Origin: Bacteroidota bacterium
Lineage (GTDB): Bacteria > Bacteroidota > Bacteroidia > CAMBQF01
Direction: 5' to 3'
Length of the DNA: 26,680 nucleotides
Assembly: GCA_027483285.1 (NCBI GenBank)
Contig: JAIXUZ010000114.1
Coordinates: 1-26,680 of the forward strand
The notes beneath the pieces are model-generated. The model worked only from the letters and a program-made list of their open reading frames with translations, had not been told where the DNA came from and did no database searches. The stretch's first letter is position 1. Each line of letters starts with the position of its first letter. This document shows, one piece after another, positions 8,198 through 16,509 of the stretch. A program made the translations under genes and the position numbers.

Positions 8198-8264
8198 ACT
8201 GCAATATCTGAATTTTTAATATCATTTCATAATATCTGTTCTTGACTAATTATCATGATGAATA

Positions 8265-8296
8265 TTGACAAAGCCCTATCCTCTATCGTACCTTTG
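8265..8296 (+). promoter_or_regulatory. Bacteroidota-type promoter far upstream of atpD
   Basis: TACCTTTG (8289-8296) fits TAnnTTTG exactly. TTG at 8265-8267 lies 21 bases upstream, slightly longer than the usual ~19. It would give a transcript starting near 8301, some 315 bases before atpD, so it is either a distal atpD promoter or the promoter of a small RNA. Confidence 0.5.
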
Positions 8297-8368
8297 TAGT
8301 AAACCAAAGATGATATAAAACAGGCTTGCAATAACTTATTTTTTTACCATACCAGCTTGGCCTTTTGT

Positions 8369-8405
8369 CAAACGAAAAACGGAAAACGAAAAGTGAATAA
8401 TTATG
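8369..8405 (+). repeat. GAAAAACG/GAAAACG phrase, copy 1
   Basis: A purine-rich degenerate tract of AACGAAAAACGG-, AAAACGAAAAGTGAA-like units that ends AATTATG. Copy 2 lies on the opposite strand at 21814-21850 and also ends in ATG. The shared core is GAAAAACG...ACGAAAAGTGAA. Confidence 0.55.
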
Positions 8406-8569
8406 TTTGACTGGGCAGAGTTATTAGCTATGGTTGAGTTTTATGTCTAAGTCTTCAAAGCCTTTTAATTTTACTACAACAGCAAGCCTTTCCTGACCCC
8501 TAGCTTCTGACCTCTGAACCCTGAATTAAAAAACTATCAACAACCCTATGAAACTCGAAAATAATTGAC

Positions 8570-8577
8570 TACTTTTG
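8570..8577 (+). promoter_or_regulatory. atpD: Proximal atpD promoter -7 box
   Basis: TACTTTTG matches TAnnTTTG exactly and is followed by CGCC. Transcription would begin near 8582, giving a leader of about 34 bases before the atpD ATG at 8616. No good -33 TTG at 19-21 bases is visible. Confidence 0.55.
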
Positions 8578-8585
8578 CGCCCTGA

Positions 8586-10124
<1,539 letters not shown>

Positions 10125-10143
10125 TTTTTAGAACAACCAGTAT

Positions 10144-10386
10144 ATGCATTTAGATATAATAACCCCCGATAAAAACGTTTACAGCGGCGAAGTAATTTCT
10201 GTTCAGCTGCCGGGCGTTGAGGGTAAGTTTCAGGTACTTAAAAACCACGCCCCGCTTATTGCCACCCTGGCACAAGGCAAGGTAAAGGTTGTTGATGTTG
10301 CAAAAGAAACTACCTTTTTTGAACTTACCGGCGGTGTTGTAGAAGTACTAAACAATAAGGTTACAGTACTAGCCGAAAAAGCATGA
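10144..10386 (+). CDS. atpC: ATP synthase F1 subunit epsilon (short form)
   Basis: 80 residues comprising only the N-terminal beta-sandwich of epsilon: MHLDIITPDKNVYSGEVISV, then GVEGKFQVLKNHAPLIATLAQG, then ELTGGVVEVLNNKVTVLAE. The C-terminal helical hairpin that can inhibit rotation in longer epsilon subunits (about 130-140 residues elsewhere) is missing. This short form is common in the phylum, so I read it as lineage-typical rather than truncated, supported by a terminator directly after it. Epsilon links the gamma stalk to the c-ring. Co-transcribed with atpD. Confidence 0.95.
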   Translation: MHLDIITPDKNVYSGEVISVQLPGVEGKFQVLKNHAPLIATLAQGKVKVVDVAKETTFFELTGGVVEVLNNKVTVLAEKA

Positions 10387-10408
10387 TTATTAACTAGTTA
10401 ACCATATT

Positions 10409-10445
10409 AAGCCCCCTGCAGTAATGTTGGGGGCTTTGTTTTTTA
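10409..10445 (+). terminator. Rho-independent terminator of atpDC
   Basis: A perfect 8-bp stem AAGCCCCC/GGGGGCTT (10409-10416 with 10429-10436) with a 12-base loop, then a T-rich tail (TGTTTTTT). It lies 22 bases after the atpC stop. Confidence 0.9.
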
Positions 10446-10454
10446 GTATACTTG
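10427..10454 (+). promoter_or_regulatory. ridA promoter overlapping the atpDC terminator
   Basis: TATACTTG (10447-10454) is one mismatch from TAnnTTTG, with TTG at 10427-10429 (17-base spacing) inside the terminator hairpin. The box ends four bases before the ridA ATG, so the transcript would be leaderless or nearly so. Confidence 0.4.
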
Positions 10455-10458
10455 CCTT

Positions 10459-10842
10459 ATGGAAAGGACCTTAATATCATCGGGAGCACCCTGGGAAGCC
10501 TCAGTTGGCTATAGCCGCGCGGTGCGCGTGGGTAACATGGTATTTGTTGCTGGTACTACCGCTGTTGATGGCAACACCATTATAGCACCCGGCGATGCCT
10601 ATGGGCAAACCCAATACATACTGGCTAAAATAGGCAAAGCACTGAATGAGGCTGGTGCCGGTTTTCAGCATGTGGTGCGTACCCGCATGTATGTTACTAA
10701 CATAGCCGATTGGGAGGCCATAGGCCGCGCCCATGGCGAGGTGTTTGCAGAGATTAGGCCTGCCGCCACTATGGTTGAAGTGAAAGGGCTGATACAAGAG
10801 GGCCTTGTTGTTGAAATAGATGTAGATGCTGTAATAGGATAA
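10459..10842 (+). CDS. RidA/YjgF/YER057c family protein (enamine/imine deaminase-like)
   Basis: 127 residues, the normal RidA length. The trimeric family hydrolyses reactive enamines and imines such as 2-aminoacrylate. Family segments seen are GYSRAVRVGNMVFVAGTTAV, the QTQYILAKIGKALNEAGAGFQHVVRTRMYVTNI region carrying the conserved Arg, and RPAATMVEVKGLIQEGLVVEID near the C-terminus. The Arg in VVRTRMY corresponds to the position needed for deaminase activity in true RidA. However, the RPAATMVEV motif is closer to the wider YjgF subgroups, so the exact reaction is uncertain. Probably co-transcribed with radC, whose ATG is 4 bases after its stop. Cytoplasmic. Confidence 0.9.
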   Translation: MERTLISSGAPWEASVGYSRAVRVGNMVFVAGTTAVDGNTIIAPGDAYGQTQYILAKIGKALNEAGAGFQHVVRTRMYVTNIADWEAIGRAHGEVFAEIRPAATMVEVKGLIQEGLVVEIDVDAVIG

Positions 10843-10846
10843 TAGA

Positions 10847-11548
10847 ATGACCGAATACGATAAACCCCTTGCCACTATTAAGTCGTGGGCTGAAGATGAC
10901 CGGCCACGTGAGAAACTGATTGCTAAAGGCCCTGTTAGCCTTACCGATGCCGAGCTGCTGGCTATATTGATAGGCTCAGGAAGCCGTAACGAGAGTGCCG
11001 TTGACCTGTGTAAGCGCATACTAGCATCCGTAGGTAATAACCTGGGCGAGTTGGCCAAACTATCAGTAACCGACCTCATGAAGTTTAAAGGTATTGGCGA
11101 TGCTAAGGCTATAACCATTGTTGCTGCCCTTGAACTAGGCAAGCGACGCCGCTTAGCCGAAGCGGAGAAGCGGGAAGCCATTACCTGCAGCCGCGATGCC
11201 TACGATATTTTGCTTCCCTTGTTTGAAGACCTTAAGCACGAAGAGTTTTGGGTGCTGCTGCTAAACCGCGCCAATAAGGTTATTCGCAAAGAAAAGATAA
11301 GCACCGGTGGGGTAGCAGGCACTATTGTAGACAATAAGATAATACTGAAGCTTGCTATTGAGGTGCTGGCATCGGGCATTGTGCTGGCACATAACCATCC
11401 ATCGGGCAACCTAAGGCCCAGTCAGGCTGATGTAAACCTGACTAAGCAAATAAAGCAGGCTTGCGGGTTGCTGGAAGTAAACCTGGTAGACCACCTGATA
11501 GTTACCGACCATGGCTATTACAGCTTTGCCGATGAAGGGGCTTTATAA
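10847..11548 (+). CDS. radC: RadC/YeeS-family JAB-domain protein (DNA repair RadC)
   Basis: 233 residues. The N-terminus has the UPF0758 signature DDRPREKLIAKGPVSLTDAELLAILIGSG (17-45) and a helix-hairpin-helix-like segment LMKFKGIGDAKAITIVAALELG (77-98). The C-terminal JAB/MPN domain (about 110-233) has the metal motif HNHPSG (182-187) followed by S192-x-x-D195. JAB domains bind zinc and are usually isopeptidases. The historical repair role of RadC was later questioned, so the function remains unclear, although homologues recur near mobile and defence DNA. Here it is in a housekeeping context after ridA. No missing metal ligand is seen. Confidence 0.94.
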   Translation: MTEYDKPLATIKSWAEDDRPREKLIAKGPVSLTDAELLAILIGSGSRNESAVDLCKRILASVGNNLGELAKLSVTDLMKFKGIGDAKAITIVAALELGKRRRLAEAEKREAITCSRDAYDILLPLFEDLKHEEFWVLLLNRANKVIRKEKISTGGVAGTIVDNKIILKLAIEVLASGIVLAHNHPSGNLRPSQADVNLTKQIKQACGLLEVNLVDHLIVTDHGYYSFADEGAL

Positions 11549-11600
11549 TATTATTCGTACTATTACATTTTGAAATGCAATCTATAAAATCCGCTTAAGC

Positions 11601-11628
11601 TGTGGGTTTAATAAATTTTATACCCACA
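11601..11628 (+). promoter_or_regulatory. Hairpin just upstream of the 11633 start codon
   Basis: TGTGGGT (11601-11607) pairs with ACCCACA (11622-11628) around a 14-base AT-rich loop, ending four bases before the ATG. No T run follows, so it is unlikely to be a terminator. If transcribed it would restrict access to the start codon. Confidence 0.3.
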
Positions 11629-11632
11629 TACT

Positions 11633-12055
11633 ATGAAGAGCGTATTTTCAGTTTTAAAGCTTAAAACCCTGATAGCTTGTTTCGCATTAACCCTTTTGGC
11701 TGCGCCGTTATATGCCCAGGTAAATATGCAATTTTGCCACACTGTAAGCCCTGATAATGGTGCTGCCGAATGGCCTTTTAACACTATTACTTTTGTTAAA
11801 GATAAGCCGCTAAAATGTGTGGTATACCTTAGTGAGGCAATACCCGGCCTAACGTATGTTACCTTTAAAGTGCAATACAGGCAAAACAGTGAGCAACCTT
11901 TTGTAGATAAAGCCTTTTATAAGCTTGATGTTCAACCTGACTGGTTATGGTTTTACTACAACCTTTCGTTTGAAATGGCAGGTAACTATAAGGTCATAAT
12001 ACTTGATAACAACGATAAGCCTTTGACAGAAAGTATGCTTTATCTGGTGTTATAG
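11633..12055 (+). CDS. Small secreted protein of unknown function
   Basis: 140 residues. A clear signal peptide (about 1-28, hydrophobic core LIACFALTLLAAPLYAQ, cleavage after YAQ) is followed by a mature ~112-residue domain. That domain is rich in beta-prone and aromatic residues (CVVYLSEAIPGLTYVTFKVQ, PDWLWFYYNLSFEMAGNYKV) and reads like a single beta-sandwich. Two cysteines (about 35 and 62) could form a disulfide. There is no lipobox and no sorting domain, so it is probably periplasmic. I do not recognise the family. It stands alone between radC and the convergent bshC, with an upstream hairpin. Confidence 0.75.
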   Translation: MKSVFSVLKLKTLIACFALTLLAAPLYAQVNMQFCHTVSPDNGAAEWPFNTITFVKDKPLKCVVYLSEAIPGLTYVTFKVQYRQNSEQPFVDKAFYKLDVQPDWLWFYYNLSFEMAGNYKVIILDNNDKPLTESMLYLVL

Positions 12056-12082
12056 CTTGCACTGAATTCGAAATGTGCAGCT
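12054..12082. terminator. Hairpin between convergent genes (possible terminator)
   Basis: AGC-TGCAC pairs with GTGCA-GCT with one bulged T and a 12-base loop containing GAATTC. It overlaps the stop codon at 12053-12055 and lies nine bases from the bshC stop. There is no T tract, so function is weakly supported. Confidence 0.3.
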
Positions 12083-12091
12083 ATGTATAAA

Positions 12092-13687
12092 CTACTCAAA
12101 CCGTACTAAGGTAAACTGCTTAGCGGTAGGGGTGTTATGTTCGGCTATGGCTTTAAAAAAGCCTGCTCCGTGTTTTAAATACCAGGGGATAAAGTTGGCA
12201 TAGCGTTCCTGCAATGTATCGTTGGGAAACAAGCCTTCTTTCAGTTTCCTGATTTGGTTTACCGCAGCTTCTTCCTTGGTCTTCTGGGCTTTTAGCAACT
12301 TGGCTTCGAGGCCTGCAAGGTAGTTTTGCAGTTTTTTATGTTCGGCTTCTATACTGCCAACCAGTGTTGGGTCGTTTAAGGCTGTTTTAGTAGCTATGTT
12401 TTGGAAGAAAGCCGCCGCCTCGCTGCGCTCGGCGTCGAAACTTAATTCCGCTCCTCCCGTGTTGTGCAGGTAATGTTTAACCAGCACATCGGCCTTTTCG
12501 AACAGGTCGGCATCAGCAAAGCCAAACTTCTCTATACGACTAGCCTGCGCGCTATCTATCAGCATGTATGAACTGCGCAATGCCAATACCGGCAGCTCAT
12601 ACCCATAATGGTTAAAAAAGGCTTTGTATTGAAGCCAATACGCCAACTCGCCACCGCCGCCTACATAGCAAATGTTGGGTAGTATTACCTCTTGGTATAA
12701 GGGGCGCAATACCACATTGGGGCTAAATACCTCGGGTGTTTCAGTCAGCAGTTTATCAATATCACTTTGGGTGAATATAAACTCACTACCTGCAGTAGCA
12801 AAGCCATCACCAGTTTTAACCAGACGGTAACGTTGCCCGTTGTTTATATAGAACAGGTTTACCTCGCGTGGATTTACCTGCGCGCCATAGCCTGAAGCAG
12901 TTAGCTGTGTGTTGGTTTCGTTTACTTTTTGGTATGCATTAAAACCTTTTAGTTCTTCTTTTATAAAAGGAATAAATGCGGCCTTCAATTCCCGCACGTT
13001 AGGGTCTAAAATCACCAAGCCATATGCCCCTAACAGGGCGTTAACAAAGTGACGTGTAGTATCGGCAAGGTTGGTATGGTTCAGGTAGCTTTCTTTTAAC
13101 AAAGCCAGTAACTCTTTAGCTGTTTCGCTATCGCCTAATACCCCTGCAAGCTCATCAATTACAGGCTGTAAAGTAGCGGTAGGTAATGTTCCTGCCGTGC
13201 CTTGACCTGCATCCCAACTTAACTTTTTGCCAAATACATACGCGTGGTTTATCTCCTCCACATCGCCATCCTCGGTATGCATCCAGTATACGGGCACAAA
13301 ATTATGCTGCGGGTACCATGCCTTTAGCTGCTTAGCCAGGGTAATGGTATCAATCAGTTTATAAATTAAATACAGCGGCCCGGTAAACAGGCATAACTGA
13401 TGGCCGGTAACTATGGTAAAGGTATTTTCCTCTTTTAGCAACGCTATGTTTACTGCCGTTAAGCTTCCGGCTGTAGTATTGCCCTGCTTATATTGCTTTT
13501 CTATTGATGATACCAATGCAGCATGATTAACAGGCTTTGTTTGGCGGTAAGCAATGGCTTTTTCAAAGCCCTGTTGGGTAAACGGGAAACTATATAAGGG
13601 GGCAACGTTTGCGTGCTCGTCAAGGTAATCGGCAATAAGCTGCGAAAAGAAGCCTGTTTGCTTATACGAAAGGTGTGTTACTTTCAT
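12092..13687 (-). CDS. bshC: Bacillithiol biosynthesis cysteine-adding enzyme BshC
   Basis: Last enzyme of bacillithiol synthesis, adding cysteine to glucosaminyl-malate. The 531 residues match the family in length and order. The N-terminal SYKQTGFFSQLIADYLDE is followed by TVTGHQLCLFTGPLYLIYKLIDTITLAKQL (about 94-123), PVYWMHTEDGDVEEINHAYVF (about 132-152), NVVLRPLYQEVILPNICYVGGGGELAYWLQ (about 320-350) and a C-terminal coiled coil (about 440-490) with FPNDTLQERYANFIPWYL. The strain therefore probably uses bacillithiol as its low-molecular-weight thiol; bshA and bshB are not in this window. Monocistronic on the minus strand with its own promoter. Cytoplasmic. Confidence 0.96.
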   Translation of the reverse strand: MKVTHLSYKQTGFFSQLIADYLDEHANVAPLYSFPFTQQGFEKAIAYRQTKPVNHAALVSSIEKQYKQGNTTAGSLTAVNIALLKEENTFTIVTGHQLCLFTGPLYLIYKLIDTITLAKQLKAWYPQHNFVPVYWMHTEDGDVEEINHAYVFGKKLSWDAGQGTAGTLPTATLQPVIDELAGVLGDSETAKELLALLKESYLNHTNLADTTRHFVNALLGAYGLVILDPNVRELKAAFIPFIKEELKGFNAYQKVNETNTQLTASGYGAQVNPREVNLFYINNGQRYRLVKTGDGFATAGSEFIFTQSDIDKLLTETPEVFSPNVVLRPLYQEVILPNICYVGGGGELAYWLQYKAFFNHYGYELPVLALRSSYMLIDSAQASRIEKFGFADADLFEKADVLVKHYLHNTGGAELSFDAERSEAAAFFQNIATKTALNDPTLVGSIEAEHKKLQNYLAGLEAKLLKAQKTKEEAAVNQIRKLKEGLFPNDTLQERYANFIPWYLKHGAGFFKAIAEHNTPTAKQFTLVRFE

Positions 13688-13693
13688 TTACCG

Positions 13694-13726
13694 TAAAAGT
13701 AGAAATATTATCATAAACAGACCAAA
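13694..13726 (-). promoter_or_regulatory. bshC promoter
   Basis: On the minus strand TACTTTTA (13701 to 13694) is one mismatch from TAnnTTTG, with TTTG 21 bases upstream (13726 to 13723). The box ends six bases before the ATG at 13687, predicting a very short leader. Confidence 0.45.
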
Positions 13727-13755
13727 CAGATACTCTTGGTTTTAAGTTTAAAGTG

Positions 13756-13785
13756 GCTCCACCTTCGGAGTAGACAGGGTGGGGC
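13756..13785. terminator. Hairpin between M23 peptidase gene and bshC
   Basis: GCTCCACC (13756-13763) pairs with GGTGGGGC (13778-13785) over eight positions; the single imperfect pair is a G-U wobble on the plus strand and an A-C mismatch on the minus strand. It lies three bases beyond the peptidase stop on the minus strand. The T run (TTTT) follows on the plus side. It may separate the two minus-strand genes. Confidence 0.35.
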
Positions 13786-13787
13786 TT

Positions 13788-15713
13788 TTACTGATACACC
13801 CCCGGAGGATTTACCTTGATGATGATGTTGCCAATGTCAAACTCGTACTTGCCTACGTTGCCAACTTTATCGGTTACCTCTAACCTAAAGCAAGCCGATT
13901 GTGGGGTCATGTTCTCATCAAAGTGGTAGGTAAGCGTAGCGGTCTTAGGGTCAAATTCACACAGCACCCAAACATCATCAATATAGCCATCGTAACGGGC
14001 AATACCGCTCAGGTTATCGCTAATGGTAAAGTTGTATTCGCTAAGCACGCGTGGGGTGCGCACAACAACTTCCTGGGTCTTACCGCGCTTGCCGCGGCGT
14101 TTTTTCTTCTTGGTTTTGATGTATTTAACTTTGCCCTTGCGGCCTTTCTTTTTTACAATAAACTCAGGCTCTTTGCCGCGCATAGAAATGGTAGGCGCTT
14201 TGGTATCTGCTGCCACGGCGAAAGACCCGAAGTAAACAGTCTTGGCTTTCATCCAGCCGTTCTCGTAAGTGCCGCCAATACTGCCTGTGCCAAGGTTTAC
14301 CATTACCAGCTTGCTGCGCAATTCTGGCGCTATGTAATCGGTTTTAATTTTAACCTCAATGTTATCGGCAAGGGCGGTATACGGACTGTGTATGCGGTGT
14401 ACGGGGCTGTAATACCCTCCTTTGCCACGGGTTTTACCGTATTTAAAATGCAGGGTATCGTACAACACATCTTTAGGAAAGAACACTTCAACATCGGTTG
14501 TTTTAAAGGTTTCGTCCTTGTTGTACTGCATTAGCTGCACATACTCTTTATCGGGGTGGGGCTTTAAATCAAGATAATCAGGCTCGCCTTTAACAATAAA
14601 GCGCAGGGTATTCTGGTTACCGAATACATCAGTAGCAACCACCTTAATAACGTGCATCTGGTCGTCGGTAATAGTTATTTTGCCGCTGCCCAGGTCGTTG
14701 CGGATAAAGCTCAGCTTTTCGTTAGGTTGCAGGAATAGCTTCTGTGTTTTCTCGTTAGATGATAAACGGTCTTCGTAGTCAATAAGCGCATTAATGTTGC
14801 GTGTTTCAGAATATTTAAACTCATCCAGCTTATAGCCAAAGGTCTGCTTATCGTCAACAAAAACCTCCAGCTTGTTAACGTTGGTGCGTATGCCCTGCAG
14901 GCGGTCGAACACTTCAACGCCAATGCCAAAAGTGCCATATACCCTGATGGTGTCCGGCGTTACTTTATACTTACGGCGGCGTATTTTTTTGCGGTGCTCA
15001 AAAACAGCGGTGTAGGTGCTGTCGCGGTAATCTGCCGGGAACGACTGGTCGGTAATCTTCTTATTTATGTACGCCGAGTTAGACAGCGGGTATAACGTTA
15101 TCGAGGCGAAATATGGCTTCTGCCTGTCTTCGTTTATAAAGCCAAAATGCAGAGGGTGTATTAACGTCTCGCCTTTGGCATCGCGTACCTCAAAATGCAC
15201 GTGTGGGCCACCGCTGCTTCCTGTATTTCCGCTGTAGGCAATAAGGTCGCCCTGTTTAACGGGGAATAGGGTAGAGTCGGGGTACAGGTCAAACTCCGGT
15301 TTTTTATTCTCATACTGGTACATACGCACCCATTTCTCAATTTCGGGGGCGTACGATGTGCAATGGGCATACAGCGTAACATAGCCTGCAGGGTGCTTAA
15401 CGTAAATGGCCTTGCCGTAACCTTTCATGTTAATTACAATGCGCCAGATATACCCATCAGCAGCAGAAAGCACTCTTTTGTTGATAGACTGTTGTGTGCG
15501 CAGGTCTATACCAGCATGGAAGTGGTTGGGGCGAATTTCGCCATATCCACCCGATAGGTTTACCGGGAACTCCAGCGGATTGACAAGATAATCCCTGGGG
15601 TAGGGCTTTGTTTGTGCCTGTAAACCTATTGATAAACAAATGGTTAATGCTATTGATACTAATATCTTCTTCAATTGATAGTCCGTTTCTAAATTATTTG
15701 CAATGTTTTTCAA
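13788..15713 (-). CDS. Secreted M23 (LytM) family metallopeptidase, large form
   Basis: 641 residues. The signal peptide hydrophobic core is about 18-34 (cleavage after LQAQ). The M23 domain (about 50-190) has all zinc and catalytic residues: H66 and D70 in HAGID, H117 in YAH, and HVH at 171-173. This fold cuts peptide cross-links in peptidoglycan, suggesting a cell-wall remodelling role in the periplasm. Beyond it are about 450 residues of beta-rich domains ending in an Ig-like segment, interrupted by a very basic stretch (521-546). I kept the ATG at 15713. An internal TTG at 15674 would give a tidier signal peptide (KKILVSIALTICLSIGLQAQ), and TTG starts are used elsewhere here, so the first 13 residues are uncertain. 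Confidence 0.9.
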   Translation of the reverse strand: MKNIANNLETDYQLKKILVSIALTICLSIGLQAQTKPYPRDYLVNPLEFPVNLSGGYGEIRPNHFHAGIDLRTQQSINKRVLSAADGYIWRIVINMKGYGKAIYVKHPAGYVTLYAHCTSYAPEIEKWVRMYQYENKKPEFDLYPDSTLFPVKQGDLIAYSGNTGSSGGPHVHFEVRDAKGETLIHPLHFGFINEDRQKPYFASITLYPLSNSAYINKKITDQSFPADYRDSTYTAVFEHRKKIRRRKYKVTPDTIRVYGTFGIGVEVFDRLQGIRTNVNKLEVFVDDKQTFGYKLDEFKYSETRNINALIDYEDRLSSNEKTQKLFLQPNEKLSFIRNDLGSGKITITDDQMHVIKVVATDVFGNQNTLRFIVKGEPDYLDLKPHPDKEYVQLMQYNKDETFKTTDVEVFFPKDVLYDTLHFKYGKTRGKGGYYSPVHRIHSPYTALADNIEVKIKTDYIAPELRSKLVMVNLGTGSIGGTYENGWMKAKTVYFGSFAVAADTKAPTISMRGKEPEFIVKKKGRKGKVKYIKTKKKKRRGKRGKTQEVVVRTPRVLSEYNFTISDNLSGIARYDGYIDDVWVLCEFDPKTATLTYHFDENMTPQSACFRLEVTDKVGNVGKYEFDIGNIIIKVNPPGVYQ

Positions 15714-15725
15714 ATTGCATGCCCT

Positions 15726-15733
15726 TAAAGTTA
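15726..15733 (-). promoter_or_regulatory. M23 peptidase promoter -7 box
   Basis: TAACTTTA on the minus strand (15733 to 15726), one mismatch from TAnnTTTG, 12 bases before the ATG at 15713. It lies back to back with the plus-strand promoter at 15748-15777. No clear -33 element is visible. Confidence 0.35.
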
Positions 15734-15747
15734 TTTTTAGCTTAAAG

Positions 15748-15777
15748 TTGTAAGTTACTTTTCAACAAATAACTTTG
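15748..15777 (+). promoter_or_regulatory. Promoter of the coiled-coil/zapA/rny unit
   Basis: TTG (15748-15750), 19 bases, then TAACTTTG (15770-15777): an exact Bacteroidota promoter with ideal spacing. Transcription would start near 15782, after the ATG-like triplet at 15775. The coding start must therefore be downstream, at 15811. Confidence 0.7.
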
Positions 15778-15810
15778 CATTCCTTTTTGCAGGGAATACA
15801 CATTTACTAT

Positions 15811-16506
15811 ATGAACGATTTGAAGGCCCCAATAGATACATTAAAAGATAAGATTGAGCAGCTTATTTTATCGCATGCCCAGCTAACCCAGCGACTTAAA
15901 AACACCGAGGGCGAAAATGCTGATTTGGCTGATAAGCTGAAGGTGGTGGAACTGTTGGAGAAGGACAATGCTGAACTTAGCCAGCGTGTAGAGGCTATTA
16001 CCCGCCAACTGGAAGAAAAGGAAGCCCTGCCGGCAGGCATTGATATTACTGCCGACGAACTGGCAGCCCTTAAAGGCGATAATGAAGAGCTAAGAGCAAA
16101 GCTGGCGCAAAAAGAAGCGTTATTAGTAGAAAATGATGTACTGATAAGTAACTTATTGCAGGCCGAAACAGACTTAAAAGCAGCGGTAGCTGAAAAAGAG
16201 GAACTAACGCGCAATTTGCCTGATAATAAGCCAGCAGAGGTCGATACTACGGCTATTGCACAACATACGGCTGCACTTGCAAAACAGTTGGAGGAGAAGG
16301 ATATACTACTGGCTGAAAGGGAAAATCAACTGAAAGAAAGTCAGCTATTACTTAAAGAGTTAGGAGAAAAGAATAAATTGCATAATTTAGCGCAATCGAT
16401 AAGTGGCAATACAAGCTCTGATGACAACGAAGGGCTTAAGCTAATTATCACCGACCTGGTAAAGGAAATTGACAAGTGCATAACCTTGCTGGGAAAGAAT
16501 GTGTAA
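15811..16506 (+). CDS. Coiled-coil protein upstream of zapA (probable division-associated)
   Basis: 231 residues, nearly all heptad-rich alpha helix: LKDKIEQLILSHAQLTQRLK, LLEKDNAELSQRVEAITRQLEEKE, then several more Glu/Lys/Leu blocks. It ends in a short conserved-looking tail LVKEIDKCITLLGKNV. There is no signal peptide or membrane helix. A longer frame begins at 15775, but that start lies inside the promoter, so I use the ATG at 15811. zapA follows after three bases and rny after that. The context, with the ZapA/ZapB precedent of small coiled-coil FtsZ-ring factors, suggests a divisome role. The sequence alone does not prove it; generic coiled coils look alike. Confidence 0.8.
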   Translation: MNDLKAPIDTLKDKIEQLILSHAQLTQRLKNTEGENADLADKLKVVELLEKDNAELSQRVEAITRQLEEKEALPAGIDITADELAALKGDNEELRAKLAQKEALLVENDVLISNLLQAETDLKAAVAEKEELTRNLPDNKPAEVDTTAIAQHTAALAKQLEEKDILLAERENQLKESQLLLKELGEKNKLHNLAQSISGNTSSDDNEGLKLIITDLVKEIDKCITLLGKNV

Positions 16507-16509
16507 ACA

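Noticed and set aside
8340..8347. T run as terminator of a short RNA from the orphan promoter
   Set aside because: No stable stem precedes it.
8403..8450. 15-codon frame (MFDWAELLAMVEFYV) after the GAAAAACG phrase
   Set aside because: Too short to support as a gene; no homology signal or ribosome site. Mentioned only in connection with the repeat.
10144..10386. atpC as a truncated pseudogene
   Set aside because: The short epsilon form is usual in this phylum and the beta-sandwich is complete.
10501..11181. 226-residue minus-strand open frame across ridA and radC
   Set aside because: Both genes are well identified on the plus strand; the minus frame has no recognisable domain and is an overlap artefact.
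13899..14534. 211-residue plus-strand open frame inside the M23 gene
   Set aside because: It mirrors the peptidase's codons; no motif, and the minus-strand protein is convincing.
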